Assembly: GCF_018130165.1 (NCBI RefSeq)
Contig: NZ_JAFCLZ010000021.1
Span: 62,001-126,000, forward strand
Source of the DNA: Bradyrhizobium sp. JYMT SZCCT0180
GTDB taxonomy: Bacteria; Pseudomonadota; Alphaproteobacteria; Rhizobiales; Xanthobacteraceae
Direction: 5' to 3'
Length of the DNA stretch: 64,000 bases
Below, one piece after another: positions 1-7,717 of the stretch. Position numbers and translations under genes: made by a program. The number at the start of each line of letters is the position of its first letter. Positions within the stretch are counted from its first letter, which is position 1. A model generated the notes under the pieces. The model saw nothing but the letters and a program-made list of their open reading frames with translations, had not been told where the DNA came from and did not search any database.

Positions 1-220
1 CGATCGGCGGCGGTTCGGCCACGATGCCGGGAGAGGCGGGCGCGGTGCCTTGCTCGAACATCTGGGGCAGCGGTGGCGGGACGGGCCGGGCGAGCGCTGC
101 CGCCGCTTCCATCCTGTCCAGCCGCCTTCGCAACTCCCCGATCTCGTTCATCGCCTTGACGGCAACGATAACGGCGACAATGGCGAACAGGAACGGAAGA
201 ATTGCAAACTCGTCGAGCAT
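1..220 (-). CDS. N-terminal part of a membrane protein, probably DUF2339 type (cut by window start)
   Basis: Only the first 73 codons are present. The protein starts at an ATG (218-220) with a hydrophobic segment at about residues 5-22. A short charged stretch with coiled-coil character (NEIGELRRRLDRMEAA) and a proline-rich linker follow. This head (one membrane anchor, short coiled coil, Pro-rich spacer) is how DUF2339 multi-spanning membrane proteins begin. The diagnostic body lies outside the window, so the family name is an inference. No neighbour lies upstream on its strand within 130 bp. Confidence 0.5.
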   Translation of the reverse strand, partial: MLDEFAILPFLFAIVAVIVAVKAMNEIGELRRRLDRMEAAAALARPVPPPLPQMFEQGTAPASPGIVAEPPPI

Positions 221-355
221 CAGGCCTCCAGGCGGGCACGCAGAAACGTTAACCGCCTCTATGCGGCCCGTCGCAATGCTGTGAGTGCAGTTCTGCCCGA
301 AAAAAGTTCAAACCGCCCCCGGCTGGCGGCATTTTAGCACGTGATTCGAGGAAGA

Positions 356-862
356 TTATTCGAGATCGACGCGGAAGGGGCGGCCCTCCACGGTCATGCT
401 GCCCGGGCCCATCTCGTCGAGCGCCCGCAGCATCCGCCCCTCGCGCCCCAGCGCCTTGTCGGCGAGGCTGACGATCAGCCGGTTGGGCTGGGCGATCGGC
501 GAGGCGGCGCGGATCTGCCGGGCGATCGAAACCTCGTCGCGGTGCGGATTGAGCATGCAGGCGGCGGCAAAGGCGCTGGCGGTCGAACGGCTGATGCCGG
601 CATAGCAATGCACCACCATCGGCGCGCTGCGGTCCCAGCCGCGCACGAAGTTCAGCACCTTCTCGATATGCGCGTCCGACGGCGCCAGAAAGCCGTCCAT
701 CACCTCGGTGATGTCGTCCATCGACACGCGCAAATGGTTGGCCTCGAGCACCGAGGGCGGCCGCTGCACCTGATCGACATTGGCCATCACGGTGAGGATA
801 TGGCTGGCGCCGGTGGCCTTGACGGTTTCGGGAAGGGCGGCGAGCGAGCAGACGTGAAGCAT
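356..862 (-). CDS. Tyrosine/dual-specificity protein phosphatase family protein
   Basis: A 168-residue cytoplasmic protein with the cysteine-phosphatase P-loop HCYAGISRS. Nucleophile Cys86 and Arg92 give the C-x5-R signature, and the paired Asp residues near 49-50 (MDDITE) could supply the general acid. The length fits the compact single-domain phosphatases annotated in rhizobia as tyrosine phosphatase family protein. Family knowledge predicts hydrolysis of phosphotyrosine or another phosphomonoester; the substrate is not readable. The gene stands alone, with a repeat island behind its start. Confidence 0.85.
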   Translation of the reverse strand: MLHVCSLAALPETVKATGASHILTVMANVDQVQRPPSVLEANHLRVSMDDITEVMDGFLAPSDAHIEKVLNFVRGWDRSAPMVVHCYAGISRSTASAFAAACMLNPHRDEVSIARQIRAASPIAQPNRLIVSLADKALGREGRMLRALDEMGPGSMTVEGRPFRVDLE

Positions 863-1012
863 GGCGATCCTTTTGGGGAGGCGTCCATTGCGGACCGTCC
901 CTGGGCAGGAGCCATTATAGGCCCGGGCGGGGGCCGGTCAAAGCGCCCTTCGGCCCGGGTGGGCACGAACCACAACATCTAGCCCGACGGCCGCGCCCGG
1001 CGTAGCCGGGGT

Positions 1013-1516
1013 AAATCACTTCTGGTATTCGGAAGTCATGTCAAGCCCCAGAATAAAAAATATTTCTGTTTACCAGAATGAAAATCAGGGGTATCTATTT
1101 GGCCATCCCGTCCTACTCAGAAGGGCGTCGGCCGTCGTCACGGACGTTGGGCGGGTTGCGGTGGACGCTGGTTTACGCTGAGACGATGGCGTGGATTAAG
1201 CGTACGGCAAAACCGTGTGGTCCTGGCGCCCGTTGCAGGCGTCAAGCTGTCGGGTAGGCGCAAGCTGAACCGGTGGTGACGGAGTCAACCAAGAACTCGT
1301 CTCCGGGGAGATCACGGCATAAGCCGTAAAGCCATTGCGCAGGGAAGGCCGGGTGTTCTCCGCTGCCCTGTATGCTCGTGTGCAGCCTACTTAGTGCAAA
1401 CCGCACACGAGACCGCGGGTGCAGCGCGCACCCGGTCTTCCCTGCGCCCTCTCATTGGAGGGCGGGAAGTTTCTGGCAAAGCTCGGGCGCAATGCGTCGC
1501 GAGAACGTCGAGGTGT
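1013..1516. repeat. Long interspersed repeat, copy 1 (structured core 1337-1447)
   Basis: About 500 bp recur in the same orientation at 41634-42133. Identical runs include 1278-1311 versus 41893-41926 (34 nt) and 1356-1384 versus 41971-41999 (29 nt). The core folds into a nested hairpin: outer 19-bp stem 1337-1355 with 1429-1447, middle 1362-1366 with 1421-1425, inner 1375-1383 with 1403-1411. A short hairpin follows at 1446-1463. I see no transposase and no flanking target duplication. From recall, sequence like this is common between Bradyrhizobium genes and is often mis-annotated as small hypothetical proteins; its function is unknown to me. Confidence 0.85.
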
Positions 1517-1531
1517 GTGTCGCACCCACAA

Positions 1532-1653
1532 TCGTCGTCCCCGCCGAGTGCGCAATTGCGCACGGGGGCGGGGACCCAGTATCCCAGAGACCGCAATGAT
1601 TGAACCGAGAAGCCGCGGCGTACTGGATCCCCCGCCTTCGCGGGGGACGACAG
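1532..1653. repeat. Palindromic intergenic repeat (about 120 bp)
   Basis: The ends are inverted copies of a GTCGTCCCC-type sequence: cgtcgtccccgcc near 1533 and cgggggacgacag near 1641-1653. The inner part (ccagtatcccagagac at about 1579, then gccgcggcgtactgg) is closely similar to the element at 5486-5624. It follows directly on the long repeat and makes a repeat island in the 947-bp gap between the phosphatase and HD genes. It could act as a bidirectional transcription barrier; no coding potential is evident. Confidence 0.75.
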
Positions 1654-1677
1654 CAATGTGTGGCGCTACACCATCCC

Positions 1678-1760
1678 CGTCATTGCGAGCGCAGCGAAGC
1701 AATCCATCTCGCCGCGTCAAGAAAGAATGGATTGCTTGCTTCGCTTCGCTCGCAATGACG
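1678..1760. repeat. REP-like palindrome, copy 1
   Basis: The 83-bp element opens with CGTCATTGCGAGCG and closes with CGCTCGCAATGACG, so the whole unit can fold into one hairpin. The internal aagcaatccat and atggattgctt are also inverted. A second copy lies at 44353-44439. Elements of this sequence are widespread in alphaproteobacterial intergenic DNA. This one lies 49 bp beyond the stop codon of the HD gene and may protect or terminate that transcript. Confidence 0.8.
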
Positions 1761-1809
1761 AACTCAGCTGTTTGAAATTCAAATCGGAATATTTGCGACG
1801 GCGCAGCGC

Positions 1810-2433
1810 CTACGTTGCCACCGCCCCAAACCGCGCCAGGAACTGCTTCTCCGCCTTGGCCGCGGTCCATGGCGTCAGATATTCGCGCACGGTTGGTTCG
1901 GGCAGGCCGGGATCCTTGCCGAACAGACGCTTAGCTTCGGCCTCCGCAAAGCCTGCCAGATGGGTGGCTTCGAGATAGGCCGCGCCGCGGTCGGCGGCCT
2001 TGATCGCCTGCGTGATGGCATCGGCCAGTACCGGCGGCAGGCCGAAGCGGATATGGATCGCCGCCAGCAGGCGTTTCTCCACCACCTTGTAATCGCCGCC
2101 GATCACGGCCTTGAACGGCGAGATCATGTCGCCGATGACATATTCCGGCGCGTCGTGCAGCAATGCGGCGAGCCGGAATTTGATATCGACGCGAGGCATC
2201 TGCTCGCGCAGCACCGCTTCCACCAGCAGCGTGTGCTGCGCCACCGAAAAAATATGCGCGCCGCTGGTCTGGCCGTTCCAGCGCGCGACGCGCGCCAGGC
2301 CATGGGCGATATCGGCGACTTCGATATCGAGCGGCGAGGGGTCGAGCAAATCGAGCCGCCGCCCCGACAGCATCCGCTGCCAGGCCCGTGTCGAGACATC
2401 GGAAGATTTGCCAGATGTTCTTCTCGTCGTCAT
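1810..2433 (-). CDS. HD-domain hydrolase (YfbR-like phosphohydrolase)
   Basis: A 207-residue protein with the HD metal-dependent phosphohydrolase signature: His67 (SVAQHTLL), then His93-Asp94 (LLHDAPEYVIGD), as in YfbR-type 5'-nucleotidases. The ATG at 2431-2433 overlaps the tag stop codon (ATGA), so translation is probably coupled to tag; the open frame upstream of this ATG is only tag read in another frame. It is the last gene of a probable ygfZ-tag-HD operon. A nucleotide monophosphate is the likely substrate class by family; the exact one cannot be read. Confidence 0.85.
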   Translation of the reverse strand: MTTRRTSGKSSDVSTRAWQRMLSGRRLDLLDPSPLDIEVADIAHGLARVARWNGQTSGAHIFSVAQHTLLVEAVLREQMPRVDIKFRLAALLHDAPEYVIGDMISPFKAVIGGDYKVVEKRLLAAIHIRFGLPPVLADAITQAIKAADRGAAYLEATHLAGFAEAEAKRLFGKDPGLPEPTVREYLTPWTAAKAEKQFLARFGAVAT

Positions 2434-3056
2434 TTGACCTTGAGGCGGGGCTTGCGATGTTGACCGCTGCAGGTCTCGTGGCAGAAGCACGTGACCAGAT
2501 GGTCGTTGACCATGCCGGTGGCCTGCATGAAGGCGTAGACGATGGTCGGCCCGACGAACTTGAATCCACGCGCGCCGAGCTCCTTGGAAATCGTGATCGA
2601 GAGCGGCGTCGAAGCCGGCACGCTCGCAGTCGTCTTGAACTGATTGACCTTCGGCTTGCCGTCGACGAAGTCCCACAGGAATTTCGAGAAGCCCGCGCCT
2701 TCTTCCATGATCTTGAGATAGCCCTTGGCGCTGTTGACAGCGCCTTCGATCTTGGAACGGTTGCGGACGATGCCGGCATCGTTCATCAGCGCGTGGACTT
2801 TCTTCTCGTTGTAGCGCGCGATCTTCTCCGGGACGAAATCGTCGAACGCTTTGCGAAAGTTCTCGCGCTTGCGCAGGATCGTGATCCAGGAAAGGCCGGC
2901 CTGAAAGCCGTCGAGGATCAGCTTTTCATACAGCGCGCGGTCGTCATATTCAGGCACGCCCCATTCGGTGTCGTGATAGGCCATGTAGAACGGATCTTCA
3001 CCCGGCCACGGGCAGCGGGTCTTGCCATCGGCGTGCAGGCGTGCGGAGCGGCTCAT
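2430..3056 (-). CDS. tag: DNA-3-methyladenine glycosylase I
   Basis: A 208-residue base-excision repair enzyme that removes 3-methyladenine from DNA. It aligns end to end with E. coli Tag by eye: zinc ligands Cys15 and His28 (spacing as Cys4/His17 in E. coli), the block QAGLSWITILRKREN, KFVGPTIVYAFMQA, and C-terminal His and Cys in NDHLVTCFC. Where E. coli has Glu38 this protein has Asp49 (LDGFQAG), a conservative change. The start ATG at 3054-3056 lies 10 bp behind ygfZ, and the end overlaps the HD gene by 4 bp. Confidence 0.95.
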   Translation of the reverse strand: MSRSARLHADGKTRCPWPGEDPFYMAYHDTEWGVPEYDDRALYEKLILDGFQAGLSWITILRKRENFRKAFDDFVPEKIARYNEKKVHALMNDAGIVRNRSKIEGAVNSAKGYLKIMEEGAGFSKFLWDFVDGKPKVNQFKTTASVPASTPLSITISKELGARGFKFVGPTIVYAFMQATGMVNDHLVTCFCHETCSGQHRKPRLKVK

Positions 3057-3066
3057 TGGACTTTGC

Positions 3067-3948
3067 TCATGCGACGGTCTGCTTCGGCGGCGTGCGCACG
3101 TCGTTCGGATCGGTGAGGCGGATCGCAAGCCCGCCGGCCGACAGCGATAGCCCAGCGTCGAGCGCGTCGGCGACGCGGTCGGTCCGCAGCAGCGCGATGC
3201 CGTGGCCGCCGGCGGTCGACCCCATGGTGCCGACCGGCTTGTCGCCGGCAACGACGGGGATGCCGACTTCGGGCGAGAAATCCTCCAGCGTGACCCGAAG
3301 CGCGCGGGTGCGCGCGGTGCCGCGATGCTGCATCCGCGACACCACCTCCTGCCCGACGTAGCAGCCCTTGTCGAAATCGATGCCGTGCAGGCGGTCCATA
3401 TTGGTTTCGTGCGGAAACGCGTCGCTGTACATGAAATCGAGCCCACCGCGCGGCACGCCAATGGCGATGCGATGCACCTCATAGGCGGCTTCATCGACGA
3501 GCTCTGCGCCGATCAAATCGGCGACCTTCTGCTTGAGCTCTTCGGGAACCAGAATGCGCCAGCCGAGCGTTTCGTTGCGCGGGTCGGCGAAGGCAAGATC
3601 AGGCTTCACGTCAGGCTCGCCGTCCCACACCGCGAGCACGCCGAGGCTGTCGGAGAGGTTTTCCACCGCGACCTTGGCGCGCAGCTTGTAGAAACCGAGC
3701 TTGTCGGCGAGGCCTTTTGCCAAGGGGCGCGGCACGTCGATCAGGAACCCGCCGCCATGGCCGCTGGGAGCCTCCGTGATCAGGAAATCGGCGGTGATCT
3801 TGCCCTGTGGCGTCAGCAGCGCGCCGAACCGGCCAAGGCCCGGCCGCAGCAGCGTGAGGTCGGTCGTGACGAGGCCATTGAGGAAGTTGCGGGCGTCCTC
3901 GCCCGAAACCTTGACCACGCCCCGGTCGGTAAGAAACGCTGCTTTCAT
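3067..3948 (-). CDS. ygfZ: Folate-binding protein YgfZ/GcvT family
   Basis: A 293-residue aminomethyltransferase-fold protein. The YgfZ hallmark KGCYVGQE is present, with Cys196 in the conserved position, followed by VSRMQHRG. Known members bind tetrahydrofolate and help to assemble or repair iron-sulfur clusters in certain proteins, including the tRNA methylthiotransferase MiaB. It is the first gene of the ygfZ-tag-HD run and is divergent from pyrC, with 163 bp between the two starts. Confidence 0.92.
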   Translation of the reverse strand: MKAAFLTDRGVVKVSGEDARNFLNGLVTTDLTLLRPGLGRFGALLTPQGKITADFLITEAPSGHGGGFLIDVPRPLAKGLADKLGFYKLRAKVAVENLSDSLGVLAVWDGEPDVKPDLAFADPRNETLGWRILVPEELKQKVADLIGAELVDEAAYEVHRIAIGVPRGGLDFMYSDAFPHETNMDRLHGIDFDKGCYVGQEVVSRMQHRGTARTRALRVTLEDFSPEVGIPVVAGDKPVGTMGSTAGGHGIALLRTDRVADALDAGLSLSAGGLAIRLTDPNDVRTPPKQTVA

Positions 3949-3982
3949 GCGCTGAAAAGGCCTATTTTGGAGGTTCGTGCTC

Positions 3983-4013
3983 GAACTTCTCGTTGAAGTT
4001 CTCGTTCAAGTTC
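3983..4013. promoter_or_regulatory. Tandem/inverted GAACTTC motifs between ygfZ and pyrC
   Basis: GAACTTC-TCGTT-GAAGTTC (3983-4001) is a perfect inverted repeat. TCGTTGAAGTTC (3990-4001) is followed at once by the near copy TCGTTCAAGTTC (4002-4013). The cluster lies in the divergent promoter region, 35 bp from the ygfZ start and about 100 bp from pyrC. GTTC half-sites recall LexA boxes, but none has the GTTC-N7-GTTC spacing. A regulator site is plausible and unproven. Confidence 0.35.
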
Positions 4014-4111
4014 CTGGGGAAACACGGGTGCCGGATATCACATGGGAAGTTAAGGCGCTAAGGTGCCGTCAACAAGCCCGAGAGGCAGCCTAAAACGGGC
4101 GTCGAGGACCG

Positions 4112-5446
4112 ATGAATCAGCGATTTGATACCATTCTAAAATCCGGCACCGTGGTCAATCAGGACGGCGAGGCCATCCGCGACATCGGCATTTCCAATGG
4201 CCGGATCGCCGCGATCGGCGGACTCGGGCAGGCGTCCGCGGCCGAGACGATCGACTGCAAGGGCCTGCACATCCTGCCCGGCGTGATCGACACCCAGGTG
4301 CATTTCCGCGAGCCGGGCCTGACCCAGAAGGAAGACCTCGAAACCGGATCGCGCAGCGCCGTGATGGGCGGGGTCACCGCGGTGTTCGAAATGCCGAACA
4401 CCGATCCCCTGACCGTCACCGAGGCGACCTTCAGCGACAAGATCAAGCGCGCCCATCATCGCATGCATTGCGACTTTGCGTTTTTCATCGGCGGCACCCG
4501 CGACAACGTCACCGATCTGCCGGAACTGGAACGCGCGCCGGGCTGCGCCGGCGTCAAGGTGTTCATCGGCTCGTCGACCGGCGCGCTGCTGGTCGAGGAC
4601 GACGAAAGCCTGCGGCGGATCTTTGCGGTCATCAAGCGCCGCGCCGCCTTCCATGCCGAGGACGAATACCGCCTCAACGAGCGCAAGTCGCTGCGCATCG
4701 AAGGCGATCCGCGTTCGCATCCGGTGTGGCGCGACGAGACCGCGGCGCTGATGGCGACGCAGCGCCTGGTGAATATCGCCCGCGAGAGCGGCAAGCGCAT
4801 CCACGTGCTGCATATCTCGACCAAGCAGGAGATCGACTATCTGCGCGACCACAAGGACGTCGCCTCCTGCGAGGCGACGCCGCACCATCTCACATTGGTG
4901 GCGCCCGAATGCTACGAGCGGCTCGGCACCCATGCCCAGATGAACCCGCCGGTGCGCTCGGCCGATCACCGCGACCGCATCTGGTACGGCATCGAGCAGG
5001 GCATCATCGACGTGCTCGGCTCCGACCACGCGCCGCATACGCTGGAAGAGAAGTCAAAAACCTATCCGGCCTCGCCCTCGGGCATGACCGGGGTGCAGAC
5101 GCTGGTGCCTGTCATGCTCGACCACGTCAACGCCGGGCGCTTGTCGCTGCAGCGTTTCGTCGATCTTTCCAGCGCCGGCCCCGCGCGGCTCTACAACATC
5201 GCGACCAAGGGCCGCATCGCCGCCGGCTACGACGCCGACTTCACCGTCGTCGATCTCAAGCGCTCCGAGACCATCACCAACAAATGGGTGGCTTCGAAGG
5301 CGGGCTGGACGCCCTATGACGGCATGCGCGTCACCGGCTGGCCGGTCGGCACCTTCGTGCGCGGCAAGCGCGTGATGTGGCAAGGCGAACTGACGACGCC
5401 ATCGACCGGCGAGCCGGTGCGGTTTTTGGAGACGTTGAGGGCGTAG
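4112..5446 (+). CDS. pyrC: Dihydroorotase, class I
   Basis: A 444-residue amidohydrolase that would cyclise N-carbamoyl-aspartate to dihydroorotate in pyrimidine synthesis. Metal-site elements are visible: DTQVHFREPG at 60-69, a lysine in GVKVFIGSSTG, HAEDE, HVLHIST and GSDHAPHT. The usual H-x-H next to the Asp is here Q-x-H (Gln62), a substitution I believe occurs in related rhizobial dihydroorotases but cannot check. A catabolic role (hydantoinase-like) is less likely given the HFREPG and GSDHAPHT matches. The gene stands alone. Confidence 0.9.
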   Translation: MNQRFDTILKSGTVVNQDGEAIRDIGISNGRIAAIGGLGQASAAETIDCKGLHILPGVIDTQVHFREPGLTQKEDLETGSRSAVMGGVTAVFEMPNTDPLTVTEATFSDKIKRAHHRMHCDFAFFIGGTRDNVTDLPELERAPGCAGVKVFIGSSTGALLVEDDESLRRIFAVIKRRAAFHAEDEYRLNERKSLRIEGDPRSHPVWRDETAALMATQRLVNIARESGKRIHVLHISTKQEIDYLRDHKDVASCEATPHHLTLVAPECYERLGTHAQMNPPVRSADHRDRIWYGIEQGIIDVLGSDHAPHTLEEKSKTYPASPSGMTGVQTLVPVMLDHVNAGRLSLQRFVDLSSAGPARLYNIATKGRIAAGYDADFTVVDLKRSETITNKWVASKAGWTPYDGMRVTGWPVGTFVRGKRVMWQGELTTPSTGEPVRFLETLRA

Positions 5447-5485
5447 TGCTCTGAGCGCGGGCGGGACACGCGGCTCCATCACAGG

Positions 5486-5624
5486 TGTCATCACCCGCGC
5501 AGGCGGGTGATCCAGTATTCCAGAGACGGTTGTGATAAGGCCGAGAGGCCGCGGCGTACTGGGTCGCCCGCCGGAGCCTGTCATCGGGCGCGCATTCGCG
5601 CGACCCGGTGGCGGGCCACGACAG
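5486..5624. repeat. Palindromic intergenic repeat
   Basis: Starts gtcatcacccgcgcaggcgggtgatccagta and ends in tactgggtcgcccgcc plus a second GC-rich inverted stretch. The centre (ccagtattccagagac, then gccgcggcgtactgg) matches the element at 1532-1653, so both belong to one family. It fills the gap between the ends of convergent pyrC and the small minus-strand gene that follows, a typical place for such elements. Confidence 0.7.
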
Positions 5625-5641
5625 TGGAGTGTGCAGAAAGA

Positions 5642-5971
5642 TTACTGCCTCGCCAGCGACAACGAAAACTCGCCGTTGCGTACGCGCGCGGGAAGGCCTT
5701 CGACGAATTTCGCCACCGCGTCCTCGCCATAGGTCGAGACCAGTTCGGCCAGCGCCGTGAACAGGCTCGCCTGCGCCAGGCAGTCGCCGTCGACGCCATC
5801 GTGGCGTGCCTCGGCCCAGGCCTCGTGAAGGTAGCTGAGCGCAGCCTGCTTCTGTTCGTGGTCGGGCAGCGGATCGCGGTGAAGCGAATAGGACGCAGGA
5901 TGGCTCATGAAACTCGACAGACGTTGCGCGCGTTCCCCAGCGGAGCGCATCTGATCGCCAAGCTGTAGCAT
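5642..5971 (-). CDS. Conserved hypothetical protein, small
   Basis: Up to 109 residues, soluble and without signal peptide or membrane segment. An alternative ATG at 5906-5908 would give an 88-residue form beginning MSHPASYSLHRDPLP. No start has a strong ribosome-binding site. The C-terminal part (AELVSTYGEDAVAKFVEGLPARVRNGEFS) looks helical and protein-like, and I recall similar short proteins in Bradyrhizobium. I do not recognise a family or function. Confidence 0.6.
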   Translation of the reverse strand: MLQLGDQMRSAGERAQRLSSFMSHPASYSLHRDPLPDHEQKQAALSYLHEAWAEARHDGVDGDCLAQASLFTALAELVSTYGEDAVAKFVEGLPARVRNGEFSLSLARQ

Positions 5972-6060
5972 GCGGCGCGGGGCTCGCTAGGCCACATCTT
6001 TAAGAAAGGTTAACGCCGCTCCCGGCATTTGACGGGCTCGCGGGTTTCGCGAGAAAACTC

Positions 6061-6717
6061 TTAGGAAATGCAGTCGAGTATGGCCTGCGGCGTGGTGCAG
6101 ACATGCAGCGCGCCGGCCCCGATCAATTCGTCCTTGCTGCCATAGCCGTAGAGCACGCCGATTGCCTGCATGCCGTTGTTCTTGGCGCCGACGATGTCGT
6201 GGCTGCGGTCGCCGATCATCAGCGTTCTGGTCGGATCGACCGAAGCGGTCTTCAGCGCGTATTCTAGGAGATCGGACTTGTCGACACGGGTGCCGTCGAG
6301 CTCGGAGCCGAACACATGCTCGAAATGATGGCGCAGCCCGAAATGCTCGACGATGCGTGTCGCGAACACATGCGGCTTGCTGGTGGCGACGAACAACCGG
6401 TGGCCGGACTGGCGCAGCTTCGTCAGCACTTCGCTGATCCCGTCATACACGGCATTCTCGTACAGCCCGACGTCGGAAAACCGTTCGCGGTACAGCGACA
6501 CGGCGCGGTCGGCGGAATCTTCCGCGCCCAGCAGTCTGACAAAACTGGCGCGCAGCGGCGGGCCGATGCACCAGGTCAGTTCGTCCTCGGTCGGGATGCT
6601 GTGATGGTCGAGCTTTTGCAGCGCATACTGGATCGAACGGGTGATGCCGGGTTTTGGATCGGTCAGCGTGCCGTCGAGATCGAAATAGATTGCGTCGAGG
6701 GGCAGGTCAGTTCGCAT
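6061..6717 (-). CDS. HAD-superfamily hydrolase, phosphoglycolate-phosphatase-like
   Basis: A 218-residue HAD subfamily IA phosphatase. Motif I is FDLDGTLTD with Asp13/Asp15, motif II is the Ser/Thr in LFVATSKP, a Lys lies in the DKSDLL region, and motif III/IV is MIGDRSHDIVGAKNNG. An alpha-helical cap sits between motifs I and II. The family includes Gph and 5'-nucleotidases; the sequence does not fix the substrate. Its start overlaps the end of the upstream TIGR02301 gene by 11 bp, suggesting co-translation. Confidence 0.85.
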   Translation of the reverse strand: MRTDLPLDAIYFDLDGTLTDPKPGITRSIQYALQKLDHHSIPTEDELTWCIGPPLRASFVRLLGAEDSADRAVSLYRERFSDVGLYENAVYDGISEVLTKLRQSGHRLFVATSKPHVFATRIVEHFGLRHHFEHVFGSELDGTRVDKSDLLEYALKTASVDPTRTLMIGDRSHDIVGAKNNGMQAIGVLYGYGSKDELIGAGALHVCTTPQAILDCIS

Positions 6718-7084
6718 AGCGGGCAGTCAAATCGCGCGAGATTTTCGAGCCTTCCTCGATGTAGCGGCGGATCGCGATCGAGGCGGCGGGCGTACAGGTG
6801 CGGTAAGTCTGCTGGAAGCCGTTATAGCCGCGGTTGAAGGCGGCGATCATGCGCGCGCGGCGTTCGCCCGAAGGCGTTTCGGCATCGACCAGCGCCTGCA
6901 TTTCGTTGCGCCATTTCGCACCTTCATTGTTGCCGCAGATGCCACGCAAATAGTGCAGCGTGCCGAGGATTTCGGCCAGCCGCTGCAAATCGCGGTCGAA
7001 CGGGGCAGCACCATCCTGGGCCCGCGCGGGCGTCAGATGGCAGGCCGAGATGAGGATGAGGACGGCGAAAAAGTGCTTGCGCAT
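6707..7084 (-). CDS. TIGR02301 family exported protein
   Basis: A 125-residue protein with a cleavable signal peptide (hydrophobic stretch then TPARAQ at about 15-20). The mature part carries the pattern I associate with TIGR02301: LAEILGTLHYLRGICG, EGAKWRNEM, AFNRGYNGFQQTYRTC. The ATG at 7082-7084 was chosen because it begins the signal sequence; the open frame continues upstream without coding character. Function is unknown; it is probably periplasmic. The two Cys of the mature part may form a disulfide. It overlaps the HAD gene downstream. Confidence 0.8.
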   Translation of the reverse strand: MRKHFFAVLILISACHLTPARAQDGAAPFDRDLQRLAEILGTLHYLRGICGNNEGAKWRNEMQALVDAETPSGERRARMIAAFNRGYNGFQQTYRTCTPAASIAIRRYIEEGSKISRDLTARYAN

Positions 7085-7138
7085 ATGGGGGTCCAGAACC
7101 CGCCCGATATGCCCCCTCAATGCGCCGGAGGCAAGACA

Positions 7139-7200
7139 TAGCGTTTTCAAGCGAATTGGACACCGGTTCGCGTCAAGAAAACGCGTCAAAACAAAGGACT
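7139..7200. repeat. Partial copy of the gcgttttc/gaaaacgc repeat
   Basis: Contains gcgttttcaagcgaattgga, then caccggttcgcgtcaagaaaacgcgtcaaaac. This is the first half of the roughly 105-bp elements at 33745-33849 and 47865-47969, without their second hairpin. GCGTTTTC and GAAAACGC are inverted. It lies between the Nudix gene and the TIGR02301 gene, where it may separate the two transcripts. Confidence 0.7.
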
Positions 7201-7205
7201 CGCGC

Positions 7206-7670
7206 CTAAACCAGCTTCCGTGCTGCCGAGATGACCTCCAGGAGGCCGCCGGTGACCTTGAGATCGCCGAGCGCATCGGGGTCGAACCAGCCAAAGTCGT
7301 CGTGCTCGTCGTTCAGGACCGGCTCCCGGGCGGTCCAGCGCGCCGCGAACGACATGATCAGATAATGCCCGCCGCCGCCGGTTCCCGGTAGCACCTCGCG
7401 CCAGCCGGCCAGCGCCAGAATCTCGATACGCAAGCCCGTTTCCTCGTCGACCTCGCGATGCAGCGCCGTATGCAGCGATTCGCCGAATTCGACCCGGCCG
7501 CCGGGGAACGAATAAAAGCCCTTGCCCGGCGAGCGCGAGCGGCGGACCAGCAACACCTTGCCGTCGCGAAAGATCGCGCCGCTGACGGCGAGTTGGGGAC
7601 GGGTGGGCGGGGCTAGCGAATCCAAGGGCTTGATCCAGCAAAAGTGGCAGACGGTTTCGGGCCGGATCAT
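7206..7670 (-). CDS. Nudix hydrolase (MutT-like)
   Basis: A 154-residue protein with a complete Nudix box (GGRVEFGESLHTALHREVDEETGL: G-x5-E-x7-REVxEExG). It hydrolyses a nucleoside diphosphate linked to another moiety, with Mg2+ bound by the Glu residues. The N-terminal leader MIRPETVCHFCWIKP has two Cys and is unusual, but there is no better start further in. It ends two bases short of a poorly coding 120-bp gap. The substrate cannot be inferred. Confidence 0.85.
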   Translation of the reverse strand: MIRPETVCHFCWIKPLDSLAPPTRPQLAVSGAIFRDGKVLLVRRSRSPGKGFYSFPGGRVEFGESLHTALHREVDEETGLRIEILALAGWREVLPGTGGGGHYLIMSFAARWTAREPVLNDEHDDFGWFDPDALGDLKVTGGLLEVISAARKLV

Positions 7671-7717
7671 GCCCGATCGATGCGCAGAGGTCTAATGCAC
7701 TGCCGTCAGGTCAGGCC

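Noticed and set aside
1372..1870. Several 60-160 codon frames within the first repeat island
   Set aside because: They lie in the hairpin core and palindromes of the repeats and match the kind of spurious hypothetical proteins annotated on such repeats; the pattern of changes between copies keeps base pairing, not codons.
3983..4013. LexA box reading of the GAACTTC/GTTC cluster upstream of pyrC
   Set aside because: No pair of GTTC half-sites has the required seven-base spacing, and neither ygfZ nor pyrC is an SOS gene.
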